NCBI RefSeq assembly: GCF_030646155.1
Contig: NZ_JAUTDN010000028.1
Span: 1-64,000, forward strand
Source: Conexibacter sp. CPCC 205762
GTDB lineage: Bacteria > Actinomycetota > Thermoleophilia > Solirubrobacterales > Solirubrobacteraceae
DNA length: 64,000 nucleotides
Direction of reading: 5' to 3'
The stretch's first letter is position 1. The number at the start of each line of letters is the position of its first letter. Under the pieces are notes generated by a model, which ran no database searches, had not been told where the DNA came from, and was given only the letters and a program-made list of their open reading frames with translations. Both the position numbers and the translations under genes were made by a program. Positions 50,013 through 58,534 of this stretch are shown piece after piece.

Positions 50013-51029
50013 ATGCGTCTCATTCACTCCTCGCCGCTGGCGCTCGGGTGCGCCGCGCTGATCGCGCTCGCCGGCTGCGGGTCGAGCGACGGCGGCGGCG
50101 GCGCCACCTCGCCCAACGCGAGAGCGGCGCCGGCCTCCTCACCGCAGCTGGTGACGGCCGCGAGCCCGACCGAGGCCGAGTTCCCGCAGGCCGGCGGGAA
50201 GACGCTGCAGCAGCTCGCCGACACGATGAGACCGGGGCCGCAGCTGGGGCTGGCGACCTCCGTCTACACGCCCGGCACCGACCGGCTCGCGTTCGGGCTG
50301 ATCGACGGCGACAACAAGTTCGTCTACGGCAGAACGGCCGTCTACATCGCCAAGAGACCCGGCGGCCCGGCGCAGGGCCCGTTCCTCGCGCCGGCCGACT
50401 CGCTGGAGGTGCGGACCGCCTTCCGCAGCCAGACGAGCAACTCGACGGCGGGCGAGCTGAAGGCCGTCTACCACGCGACCGTCGACTTCCCCAGAGCGGG
50501 CAGATGGTACGTCCTGTCCGCCACCAGACTGGGCGACCAGCTGTACGGCGCGACCGCCGACGTGAAGGTCGGCGACCACCCGAGAATCCCCGCCGCCGGC
50601 GACAGCGCGCCGCGCGTCGACACGCCGACGCCGGCCTCGGTCGGCAACGACGTCAGCAAGATCGACACGCGCACGCCGCCGAGCGAGATGCACAGAGTCA
50701 GCCTCAGAGACGTGCTCGGCAAGAAGCCGGTCGTGCTGCTGTTCGCGACCCCGGCGCTGTGCCAGTCGCGCGTCTGCGGCCCGGTCGCCGACATCGGCGC
50801 CCAGCTGCAGGCCGCCTACGGCGACAGAGTCGAGTTCATCCACAACGAGGTCTACGTCGACAACGACCCGAGCAAGGGCCTGCGTCCGCAGCTGACCGCC
50901 TACGGCCTGACGACCGAGCCGTGGCTGTTCGCGATCGCCAGAGACGGCAGAGTCGTCGAGCGGCTGGAGGGCGCCTTCGGGATCGAGGAGTACCGCCAGG
51001 CGGTCGAGAAGGCGGAGCGAGGGAGCTAG
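50013..51029 (+). CDS. Exported lipoprotein with a thioredoxin-like domain
   Basis: A 338-residue protein. The signal ends in a lipobox (LIALAGC, Cys22 or so). The first half is a beta-rich domain (FGLIDGDNKFVYGRTAVYI). The C-terminal half is thioredoxin-like: KKPVVLLFATPALCQSRVCGPVADIG has a C-x4-C pair where CxxC is usual, and TTEPWLFAIARDGRVVERLEG follows. It may be a thiol redox or Sco-like metal-handling protein; this is inference. TAGCCT (50000-50005) is 7 nt before the ATG. About half its arginines are AGA. Confidence 0.82.
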   Translation: MRLIHSSPLALGCAALIALAGCGSSDGGGGATSPNARAAPASSPQLVTAASPTEAEFPQAGGKTLQQLADTMRPGPQLGLATSVYTPGTDRLAFGLIDGDNKFVYGRTAVYIAKRPGGPAQGPFLAPADSLEVRTAFRSQTSNSTAGELKAVYHATVDFPRAGRWYVLSATRLGDQLYGATADVKVGDHPRIPAAGDSAPRVDTPTPASVGNDVSKIDTRTPPSEMHRVSLRDVLGKKPVVLLFATPALCQSRVCGPVADIGAQLQAAYGDRVEFIHNEVYVDNDPSKGLRPQLTAYGLTTEPWLFAIARDGRVVERLEGAFGIEEYRQAVEKAERGS

Positions 51030-52018
51030 CCGCCGATCGCGGACATCGTCCGCGCCGGCTGCACGAAGCCGGGCTCGTTGACGTGGTGCTTGAGCTCCTT
51101 GCGCCAGACGGCGTCGCGGATCGTCTCGACCAGCTCGTCGTCTGAGGCGCCGGCCCGCAGCGGGTCGCGCAGGCTCGTCTCGCCGATCGAGAAGAGGCAG
51201 GTGCGGAGGTTGCCGTCGGCGGTCAGGCGGATGCGGTTGCAGTCGCCGCAGAACGGCTCGCTGACGGGGTTGATGAAGCCGATCCGGCCCTGCCCGTCGG
51301 CGAAGCGGTAGACGCGTGCGGTCGCCGACGGCTCACGCGGCTCCGGCTCCAGCGGGTAGCGCTCGGCGATGATCGCGCGCAGCTCCGCGCCGGTCAGCAC
51401 CTGCTCGCGCGACCAGGCGTGGTCGGCGTCGAGCGGCATGAACTCGATGAAGCGGACCTCGTACGGGTGGCGGCGGGCGAACTCGGCGAAGGGGATCGCC
51501 TCCTGCTCGCTGAAGCCGCGCAGCGCGACCGCGTTGACCTTGATCGGATGCGCCTGCGGATGGGCCGCGAGCGCGTCCAGCCCGCGCAGCACCTGCGGCA
51601 GCGCGTCGCGGCGGGTCATCGCGAAGAAGCGGTCGCGCTGGAGCGAGTCGATCGAGACGTTGAAGCGGTTGACGCCGGCCGCGACGAGCGCGGCCGCGTC
51701 GCGCTCCAGCAGGTAGCCGTTGGTCGTCACCGACAAGTCGTGGACGCCGTCGATCGCCGCCAGCATCCGCACCAGCAGCGGGAAGTCGCGCCGCACGAGC
51801 GGCTCGCCACCGGTCAGCCGCACGTCGTGGACGCCCAGCTCGCTCAGCAGCCGCACGATCCGCTCGATCTCCTCGAACCGCAGCACGTCGGCCCGCTCCA
51901 GCCACGGCAGCCCGTCGGCAGGCATGCAGTACTGGCAGCGGAAGTTGCAGCGGTCGGTGACCGAGATCCGCACGTCGCCGATGCGGCGGCCGTGACCATC
52001 GATGAGTGGATCGCGCAT
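51026..52018 (-). CDS. moaA: GTP 3',8-cyclase MoaA
   Basis: A 330-residue radical SAM enzyme for the first step of molybdenum cofactor synthesis. The SAM-cluster motif is TDRCNFRCQYCMP, and VRLTGGEPLVRRDFP follows. The second cluster motif is FCGDCNRIRLTADGNLRTCLF. The C-terminus ends in Gly-Gly, as required for activity in MoaA. Its stop codon is shared as CTAG with the convergent lipoprotein gene. With mobA nearby it supplies a molybdoenzyme not encoded in the window. Confidence 0.96.
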   Translation of the reverse strand: MRDPLIDGHGRRIGDVRISVTDRCNFRCQYCMPADGLPWLERADVLRFEEIERIVRLLSELGVHDVRLTGGEPLVRRDFPLLVRMLAAIDGVHDLSVTTNGYLLERDAAALVAAGVNRFNVSIDSLQRDRFFAMTRRDALPQVLRGLDALAAHPQAHPIKVNAVALRGFSEQEAIPFAEFARRHPYEVRFIEFMPLDADHAWSREQVLTGAELRAIIAERYPLEPEPREPSATARVYRFADGQGRIGFINPVSEPFCGDCNRIRLTADGNLRTCLFSIGETSLRDPLRAGASDDELVETIRDAVWRKELKHHVNEPGFVQPARTMSAIGG

Positions 52019-52085
52019 CTGTCCAAGAGGGTATCCGCGCCCGCCGGCGTCAGCTGGCGTGGCGCGTCTCCAGGTCTGTCTGCGC

Positions 52086-52961
52086 TCAGTCGCTGAAGAA
52101 CGAGCGCGCGCGCTCGACGACGAGGGCCGGCCGCTCCTCGGGGAGGAAGTGGCCGGTCTCCGGCACCCACTCGATCTCGAGGTTCGGCGCGAAGGCGCGA
52201 TGCTCGCTGTCGCTGGCGCCCTGCAGGATCGGGTCCTTTCTGCCCCACAGCAGCAGCGACGGCGTCGTCAGGATGCGGTCGTGGAAGCCGCCGGAGGCGA
52301 TCGGCTTCAGCTCGTGCAGCAGGAACGAGCGGTAGTACTGGGCGGCGGCGAGCGCGTGGTCGGGCTGCTTCAGCACGTCGACGAACTGGGCCAGCTCGAA
52401 GTCCGTGTAGCGGCCGTTGTGGCGGGCCGCCGTCAGCACGCGGCGGGTGAACTCGCCCTGGCGCATCAGGCCCTGGCCGAGGCCCGGCGTCGCCAGCGCG
52501 ACCTGGTACCACAGCTGCGCCAGCCGTCTCAGGCTCGGCCGCTCGGCCGGCGGCCAGATGTGCGGGATCGAGCAGCCGATGAAGCGGTTGATCCGCTCCG
52601 GCGCCGTCAGGCAGACGAGGAAGCCGGTGAAGGCGCCCCAGTCGTGCGCGAGCAGGTCGACTCTGTCGAGCCCGAGCGCGTCGAGCAGCGCGATGTTGTC
52701 GTCGGCCAGCTCCTGCTTGACGTAGCCGCGCTTGGGCGCGTCGCTCCAGCCGAGGCCGCGCAGGTCGGGCGCGATCACGCGGTGGACTCTGGCCAGCTCG
52801 GGCAGGATGTCGCGCCACATCCACCAGTGCTGCGGCCAGCCATGCAGCAGCAGGATCGGCGGCGCGTCGGCCGGGCCGCCCTCGGCGACGTGGAGGCGGA
52901 TGCCGCGAACGGTGACGTCGCGGTGGGTGATCCCTTCGACCTGCGGCAGCGGGAGGGGCAT
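52086..52961 (-). CDS. Alpha/beta hydrolase, epoxide hydrolase-like
   Basis: A 291-residue hydrolase. The oxyanion loop is LLLHGWPQHWWMWRD and the nucleophile elbow is LLAHDWGAFTG, with Asp as the nucleophile as in epoxide hydrolases and haloalkane dehalogenases. The catalytic His is in PETGHFLPEERP. HGWPxxW favours epoxide hydrolase. Substrate unknown. TAGGCT (52973-52968) is 6 nt before the ATG, a leaderless layout. Confidence 0.88.
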   Translation of the reverse strand: MPLPLPQVEGITHRDVTVRGIRLHVAEGGPADAPPILLLHGWPQHWWMWRDILPELARVHRVIAPDLRGLGWSDAPKRGYVKQELADDNIALLDALGLDRVDLLAHDWGAFTGFLVCLTAPERINRFIGCSIPHIWPPAERPSLRRLAQLWYQVALATPGLGQGLMRQGEFTRRVLTAARHNGRYTDFELAQFVDVLKQPDHALAAAQYYRSFLLHELKPIASGGFHDRILTTPSLLLWGRKDPILQGASDSEHRAFAPNLEIEWVPETGHFLPEERPALVVERARSFFSD

Positions 52962-53001
52962 CCCGGCAGCCTAACTGGCCGGCTGGCCAGGATGCGCCGG
53001 C

Positions 53002-53163
53002 TCAGGCGTCGCGGTCTCTGTACAGCATCATGCCGACGAGCACGGTCGCGAAGGCGATCGTGCCGAACGTCAGCGCGGTGCCGAGGTTGGCGGCGCCGGC
53101 GAGGCCGGCGATCGCGCTGACGACGACGAAGACGGCGACGAGGACGGCGAGGTCGCGAAGCAC
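53002..53163 (-). CDS. Small two-helix membrane protein
   Basis: A 53-residue protein consisting of two hydrophobic segments (DLAVLVAVFVVVSAIAGLAG and TALTFGTIAFATVLVGMMLY) and a charged tail RDRDA. The GTG start at 53163 lies 7 nt after CAGACT (53176-53171), resembling the leaderless promoters nearby; longer frames upstream are low-complexity. The family is not recognised. Confidence 0.55.
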   Translation of the reverse strand: MLRDLAVLVAVFVVVSAIAGLAGAANLGTALTFGTIAFATVLVGMMLYRDRDA

Positions 53164-53217
53164 GCGCCGAAGTCTGACGGACGGCGCGGCGCGGTGCTGC
53201 GCGGCCGCGCGACCGGC

Positions 53218-53249
53218 GAGAGGCGCCCGCGCGTGCGCGGGCGCCTCTC
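53218..53249. terminator. Long hairpin terminator downstream of the phosphodiesterase
   Basis: GAGAGGCGCCCGCG and CGCGGGCGCCTCTC form a perfect 14-base stem around CGTG, 9 bases beyond the stop of the minus-strand gene. Confidence 0.85.
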
Positions 53250-53258
53250 GGAGCCGGG

Positions 53259-54581
53259 TCAGCGAGCGGCGAGCGGGCGCGTGCGCGTCTGCGCGACGCG
53301 CGCTCTGACGGTCGCCGTCAGCGTCAGCGCTCTGCCGCCGCGCACCGTCGCGCGGCCGGCTCTCGTCAGCTTCAGCGGCGTCAGCGCGGCGATCCGGCCG
53401 GCCGGCACCGTGACGCGGCCGCTCGCGAGCGCGAGCGCGCCTCTGCGCGCCGGCGATCTGACCGCGATCGTCGCCGTGCAGCGGCCGCGCAGGTCGCCGT
53501 GGCGCTCCAGCCGCGCCGTCACGCCGCCGGCCGGCGTGCGCACGAGCTTGGAGACGGTGACGCGGCAGCCGGGCTTCTGCCTGGTCGGCGCGGGGCATCT
53601 GTCGCTGCCGCCCTGGCCGCCGAGGCGGGGCGCTCTGCGGGCTTGCAGGAACGCCTCGAACTTGGTCGGCTCGGCCGTCATCACGCCGTCGACGCAGAGG
53701 TCGAGCAGCGTGCCGTAGACCGCGTCGTTCTCCTCCGACTTGTCGAGCCAGACGTGCACGGCCGCACCCGCCGCGTGCGCCTTCGCGACGTACTCGGGCG
53801 TGACGATCTGCAGCGTCGTGGCGCCGAACTGGTAGGTGATCGGAATCTGCAGCGCCTTCGTGCCGCTCGGCAGCGGCTGGCCGCCGAGCAGGAAGCCGGA
53901 GATCCCGGCGACGCCGGCCGCCACGTCGATCCGCGGCGCGGCGGCGTGGAAGCGGTCGATCGCCGCCTGGTCGAACGAGACGACGATCACGTCGCTGCGG
54001 CCGGCGCCCTTCAGGAAGCTGGCGAGCAGGTCGGCGACGCGGAACTTCTCCTCCTGCGTTCTGCCCTTGATCTCGACGTTGACCGGGACGTCCGGGTAGG
54101 CGTCGAGCACCTCGGCGAGCGTCGGGATGCGGAAGTCCTCGGTGTCGAAGCCGGCCGGCGGCTTCTTCCTGCCGCTGCGGACGCCGCGGTACGGGTAGGC
54201 GCTCGCGGGCCGGCCGGCGACCGCGTTCTCGCCGGGGACGAAGTTGTAGGCGGCGTCGAGCCGGCGCAGCTGCGCGAGCGTCTTGCCCGCGACCTCGCCC
54301 GTGCCGTCGGTCGTGCGGTCGACGGTGTCGTCGTGGATCGCGACCAGCTGACCGTCCTTCGACGCGTGCACGTCGAGCTCGATCATGTCTCCGCCCTTGG
54401 CGAGACCGTCGTGGTAGGCGAACAGGGTGTTGGACGGCGCCTCGTTCTCGCCGCCCTGGTGGATCTGGTTCAGGACCCGCATGCCGAGCCACTGGTTGCC
54501 TGCCGCGCCGGCGCTCGCCGGCAGCGCGCAGGCGGCCGCGACAGCGACGACCAGGCCGAGGACGTGCCTTCCTCGTCTCAC
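53259..54581 (-). CDS. Exported glycerophosphodiester phosphodiesterase
   Basis: A 440-residue secreted enzyme. The GTG start follows GGAGGAG, and the signal peptide is RRGRHVLGLVVAVAAACALPASAGA. The GDPD site reads HQGGENEAPSNT, then ELDVHASKDGQLVAIHDDTVDRTTDGTG with the metal Glu/Asp and catalytic His pair. VEIKGR and VHVWLDK complete the barrel. It would hydrolyse glycerophosphodiesters to glycerol 3-phosphate. The C-terminal 115 residues form an extra basic beta-domain rich in AGA codons. It is separated from the next gene by a strong terminator. Confidence 0.9.
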   Translation of the reverse strand: MRRGRHVLGLVVAVAAACALPASAGAAGNQWLGMRVLNQIHQGGENEAPSNTLFAYHDGLAKGGDMIELDVHASKDGQLVAIHDDTVDRTTDGTGEVAGKTLAQLRRLDAAYNFVPGENAVAGRPASAYPYRGVRSGRKKPPAGFDTEDFRIPTLAEVLDAYPDVPVNVEIKGRTQEEKFRVADLLASFLKGAGRSDVIVVSFDQAAIDRFHAAAPRIDVAAGVAGISGFLLGGQPLPSGTKALQIPITYQFGATTLQIVTPEYVAKAHAAGAAVHVWLDKSEENDAVYGTLLDLCVDGVMTAEPTKFEAFLQARRAPRLGGQGGSDRCPAPTRQKPGCRVTVSKLVRTPAGGVTARLERHGDLRGRCTATIAVRSPARRGALALASGRVTVPAGRIAALTPLKLTRAGRATVRGGRALTLTATVRARVAQTRTRPLAAR

Positions 54582-54719
54582 GCGTCGATCTCCTCCGATG
54601 AAAGTGACGATGGGCCCCGGACTGTAACGAGCACCGCCGCGACAGCGATCTCCGGTCGAGACGTGAAATCGCGTGAACAAGCGCGTCGATGCGCCCGTTC
54701 GCTCGTCACCGCCAGCACC

Positions 54720-55412
54720 ATGATCCGTCCCGCGCTGCTCCTCTCGCTCGCCGTCGTCGCGGCGGCGCCTCCCGCCGCGGCCTCCGCCGCCCCGCACGCA
54801 CCGACGACGCAGCGCCAGGCCGGCGTCAGCATCGACTGGCCGGCGAGCCGGGCGAGGGTGACGCTCGCGCCGGGCGCGACGGTGCGCGTCGCGGTCAGAT
54901 CGCTGCGGCGCAGATCGGCGCCGGTGACGGTGCGGCTGCTGCGCACCGACACGAGCACGCCGCGGCTGGTGAAGCGCCGCACGCTGCGGCGCGGCAGCTT
55001 CGTCGCGAGACTGCCGCAGACGGTGACGGCGCGCTACCTGCTGACCGCCGCCGTCGCCAGACGGACGCTGCGCCGCCTGACGATCGCGACGCCGCCGCGC
55101 AGAGCCGAGAGAACCGCGCAGCAGCCGCCGCAGCCGCCCCAGCCACCGAGCTGCCCGTTGGTGGAGCCGTGGGAGGCGAGAGCGACGCTGACCGGCGATC
55201 GCACTGTGATGACGATCGGCGAGACGCTGAGAATCACGTACACGAACACCGGCCCGACCTGCCTCCAGGGCGGGTACGGCTACGGCGTCGAGCGGCTCGG
55301 CGGAGCCAGATGGAGAGGTTCAGGCGTCCCGATGGTGGTGCCGGCCGACGCCGAGACGATCGCCGGGCTGATGGCGGAGGCCGAGTTCGACGTCGTCGCG
55401 GCGGAGGGGTGA
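54720..55412 (+). CDS. Secreted protein with an Ig-like C-terminal region
   Basis: A 230-residue protein with signal peptide IRPALLLSLAVVAAAPPAAASA. An Arg/Thr-rich beta domain is followed by a Pro/Gln linker (QQPPQPPQPP). The last part begins CPLVEPWEARATLTGDRTVM and GETLRITYTNTGPTCLQGG, similar to bacterial Ig-like domains. The frame ends at TGA 55410-55412, but stays open with coding-like codons for 16 more triplets to TAG 55461-55463 (GSSEPIPSCVRPDWLL). The gene may be truncated by a nonsense change. Confidence 0.65.
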   Translation: MIRPALLLSLAVVAAAPPAAASAAPHAPTTQRQAGVSIDWPASRARVTLAPGATVRVAVRSLRRRSAPVTVRLLRTDTSTPRLVKRRTLRRGSFVARLPQTVTARYLLTAAVARRTLRRLTIATPPRRAERTAQQPPQPPQPPSCPLVEPWEARATLTGDRTVMTIGETLRITYTNTGPTCLQGGYGYGVERLGGARWRGSGVPMVVPADAETIAGLMAEAEFDVVAAEG

Positions 55413-55459
55413 GGGAGCAGCGAGCCGATCCCGAGCTGCGTCCGGCCCGACTGGCTGCT

Positions 55460-56425
55460 CTAGCCGTCCGCTGACGCGGCGCGCGCTTCGAGCAGCCGCG
55501 TCAGTGACGGCACGTCGAGCCCGGCCTGCTGCGCCGCCAGCCACTTCTCGGCGGCGCGGCGGCCGCCGACGGCGCGCAGGCCGCGCGCGCCGTGCTCCTC
55601 GGCGAAGTCGGCGAGCGCGTGCTGGCGGCGGGCGGCCAGCCGGCGCGCGGCGACGTCGCTGCCGGCGCGGTGGGCGTCGAGCGCATCGAGCAGTCTGTCG
55701 ATCCCGTCGACCGGCGGCAGCGAGCTGACGGCGACGACGGCCGTGTCGCGCGCGCCGAGCGAGCGCAGCGCCGCGTGCAGGTCGCGACGGGCGCGGACGG
55801 CGACCTGGCCGAGGTCGGCCTTCGTCACGATCAGCACGTCGGGGATCTCCATGATCCCGCTCTTGATGAACTGCAGCGCGTCGCCCGAGCCGGGCTGGAC
55901 GACGACCGCGACCGTGTCCGCCACCTCGGCGATCTCCGTCTCCGACTGGCCGACGCCGACCGTCTCGATCACGACGACGTCGAAGGCGGCGGCGAGCGCG
56001 TGGGCGGCGGCGCGGGTCGCGGGGGCGAGGCCGCCGAGCCGCTCGCCGGCCGCCATCGAGCGGATGAAGACGTCGCGGTCGGCGGGGTCGAAGGCGATCC
56101 GCGCGCGGTCGCCGAGCAGCGCCCCGCCGGAGCGCTTGGAGGAGGGGTCGACCGCCAGCACGGCGACCGATCTGCCGCGCTCGCGCCAGCCCCGCAGCAG
56201 CGCCGACAGCAGCGTCGACTTGCCGGCGCCGGGCGGGCCGGTGACGCCGACGACGTGCGCGGGCGCCTCGTGCCCGAGCGCGGCCGGGGCGACGGCCGCC
56301 AGCAGCGCCGCGATCGCCGCCTGGTCGCGCGGCGCGCGCGACTCGACGAGGTTGAGCACGGCCGGCGCGACCGTCACGTCGCGGTCGCGCAGCCGCGCCG
56401 CCAGAGCTTCGACGTCCACACTCAC
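55460..56425 (-). CDS. meaB: MeaB-family GTPase, mutase chaperone
   Basis: A 321-residue G3E GTPase that protects and reloads B12-dependent acyl-CoA mutases. The P-loop is VVGVTGPPGAGKSTLLSALL. LAVDPSSKRSGGALLGDRARI and ETVGVGQSETEIAEVADTV are MeaB signatures. It lies 14 nt downstream of the mutase gene, so the pair is an operon, as is usual. Confidence 0.95.
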   Translation of the reverse strand: MSVDVEALAARLRDRDVTVAPAVLNLVESRAPRDQAAIAALLAAVAPAALGHEAPAHVVGVTGPPGAGKSTLLSALLRGWRERGRSVAVLAVDPSSKRSGGALLGDRARIAFDPADRDVFIRSMAAGERLGGLAPATRAAAHALAAAFDVVVIETVGVGQSETEIAEVADTVAVVVQPGSGDALQFIKSGIMEIPDVLIVTKADLGQVAVRARRDLHAALRSLGARDTAVVAVSSLPPVDGIDRLLDALDAHRAGSDVAARRLAARRQHALADFAEEHGARGLRAVGGRRAAEKWLAAQQAGLDVPSLTRLLEARAASADG

Positions 56426-56439
56426 GACGACGGAGAAGG

Positions 56440-58464
56440 CTAACGCTGCGAGAGCGAGCCTTCAGGCGAGCTCTCGCTATCGGAAGCGGAGCCTCTGGCG
56501 ACGATCCCGACGATGTCGCGCATGATCTGCGTGATGTTGAAGTCCTTCGGCGTGTAGACGGCCGCGACCCCGGCGGCCCGCAGCGCCTGCTCGTCGGCCG
56601 GCGGGATGATCCCGCCGACGACGACCGGCACCTCGCCGATCCCGGCCTCTCTGAGCGCGTCGAGCACGTCCGGGATCAGCTCCCGGTGCGAGCCGGAGAG
56701 GATCGACAGGCCGACGACGTGGACGCCCTCCTGCAGCGCGGAGGCGGCGATCTGCGCCGGCGTCAGGCGGATCCCCTCGTAGACGACCTCCATGCCGGCG
56801 TCGCGCGCGGCGACGGCGATCTGCTCGGCGCCGTTGGAGTGGCCGTCGAGGCCAGGCTTGCCGACGAGGATCTTCAGCCGCCGGCCGAGCCCCTCGCTGA
56901 GCCGCTCGACCTCGTCGCGGATCTGCTCCAGCGCGGCGTCGTCGTCGACGCCCGCGCCGGCCGCCTCGCCGACGCCGGTCGGCCCGCGGTACTGGCCGAA
57001 GGCGTCGCGCAGCGTCTGCGCCCACTCGCCGGTCGTCGCGCCCGCGCGGGCGGCCGCGATCGTCGCCGGCATGATGTTCTCGTCCCCGGCGGCGACGCGC
57101 GCGACCTCCGCCAGCGCGCCGTCGACCGCGGCCTGGTCGCGGGCTGCGCGCCAGGCGGCGACCGCCTCGCGCTGGTGCTGCTCGACCTCCGCGTCGACGG
57201 TCATGATGCCGCCGTCGTTGTCGGCCGTCAGCGGCGAGGGCTCGGTCTCGGTGTAGACGTTCTGGCCGATCACCTTCATCTCGCCCGACTCGATCCGCCG
57301 GATCCGCTCGCGGTGGGACTCGACCAGCGCCGCCTTCATGTACGGCACCGCCTCGACCGCGCCGCCGTGCTCGGCGACGATCGCCATCTCTCTGCGGGCG
57401 CCGTCGAGCAGCTCGCCGACGAGCCCGTCCATCACGATCGAGCCCTCGAAGATGTCGGGGTAGTCGAGCAGGTCGGTCTCGTACGCGAGCACCTGCTGCA
57501 GCCGCAGCGACCACTGCTGGTCCCACGGCCGCGGCAGCCCGAGCGCCTCGTTCCAGGCCGGCAGCTGCAGCGCGCGGGCGCGCGCGTCGCGGCCGAGCGT
57601 GACGGCGAGCGCCTCCAGCACGATCCGCTGGACGTTGTTCTCCGGCTGCGCCTCGGTCAGCCCGAGCGAGTTGACCTGCACGCCGTAGCGGAAGCGGCGC
57701 TGCTTGGCGTCCTGCACGCCGTAGCGCTCACGCCCCAGCTCGTCCCACAGCCTGCCCATCGCGCGCAGCTTCGCGTGCTCCTCGATGAAGCGCACGCCGG
57801 CGTTGACGAAGAACGAGATGCGGCTGAAGACTCTGCCCATCAGCTCCGGCGCGACGCGCGCTCTGACCTCGTCGAGGACGGCGATCGCGGTCGACATCGC
57901 GTAGGCGATCTCCTGCACCGGCGTCGCGCCCGCCTCCTGCAGGTGGTAGGAGCAGATGTTGATCGGGTTCCACTTCGGAACCTCCTCGACGGTGTAGGCG
58001 ACCATGTCGGCGATCAGCCGCATCGAGGGGCCGGGCGGGAAGGCGTACGTCCCGCGCGAGAGGTACTCCTTGATGATGTCGTTCTGCGTCGTGCCCTGCA
58101 GCAGCGCCTGGTCGACGCCGGTGTCCTCCGCCGTGACGATGTAGAGCGCCAGCAGCCATGCCGCCGTCGCGTTGATCGTCATCGACGTGTTCATCTTGTC
58201 GAGCGGGATGCCGTCGAGCAGGGCGGCCATGTCGCCCTTGTGCGCGACCGGCACGCCGACCTTCCCGACCTCGCCGCGCGCCAGCTCGTGATCGGCGTCG
58301 TAGCCGGTCTGCGTCGGCAGGTCGAAGGCGATCGAGAGACCGGTCTGGCCCTTGGCCAGGTTGCGGCGGTACAGCTCGTTCGACTTCGCCGCCGTCGAGT
58401 GGCCGGCGTAGGTCCGCATCATCCACGGACGGTCTCTCTCAGGAAGGCGATGCTTTCCGCTCAT
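56440..58464 (-). CDS. ecm: Ethylmalonyl-CoA mutase (MeaA/Ecm type)
   Basis: A 674-residue single-chain B12 mutase. The N-terminal domain reads MMRTYAGHSTAAKSNELYRR and DLPTQTGYDADHELARGEVG. TQTGYD instead of the THRGYDSD of methylmalonyl-CoA mutase points to the Ecm/MeaA clade. The C-terminal B12 domain has the cobalamin His motif DGHSNG in KPGLDGHSNGAEQIAV. It would convert (2R)-ethylmalonyl-CoA to methylsuccinyl-CoA. The start at 58464 follows TACTAT (58477-58472) by 7 nt; the upstream frame is antisense to the MBL gene. Crotonyl-CoA carboxylase/reductase is not in the window. Confidence 0.92.
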   Translation of the reverse strand: MSGKHRLPERDRPWMMRTYAGHSTAAKSNELYRRNLAKGQTGLSIAFDLPTQTGYDADHELARGEVGKVGVPVAHKGDMAALLDGIPLDKMNTSMTINATAAWLLALYIVTAEDTGVDQALLQGTTQNDIIKEYLSRGTYAFPPGPSMRLIADMVAYTVEEVPKWNPINICSYHLQEAGATPVQEIAYAMSTAIAVLDEVRARVAPELMGRVFSRISFFVNAGVRFIEEHAKLRAMGRLWDELGRERYGVQDAKQRRFRYGVQVNSLGLTEAQPENNVQRIVLEALAVTLGRDARARALQLPAWNEALGLPRPWDQQWSLRLQQVLAYETDLLDYPDIFEGSIVMDGLVGELLDGARREMAIVAEHGGAVEAVPYMKAALVESHRERIRRIESGEMKVIGQNVYTETEPSPLTADNDGGIMTVDAEVEQHQREAVAAWRAARDQAAVDGALAEVARVAAGDENIMPATIAAARAGATTGEWAQTLRDAFGQYRGPTGVGEAAGAGVDDDAALEQIRDEVERLSEGLGRRLKILVGKPGLDGHSNGAEQIAVAARDAGMEVVYEGIRLTPAQIAASALQEGVHVVGLSILSGSHRELIPDVLDALREAGIGEVPVVVGGIIPPADEQALRAAGVAAVYTPKDFNITQIMRDIVGIVARGSASDSESSPEGSLSQR

Positions 58465-58534
58465 CCACCCGATAGTAGGGTTCGCCCCCTTCAACGGACC
58501 CCGATTCGACCGGCCACGGGTAGGCCTTCTGAAC

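Noticed and set aside
56440..58464. Methylmalonyl-CoA mutase large subunit
   Set aside because: The TQTGYDADH motif and the single-chain length of 674 residues fit Ecm/MeaA; methylmalonyl-CoA mutase has THRGYDSD and is usually longer or two-subunit. A tree would be decisive.
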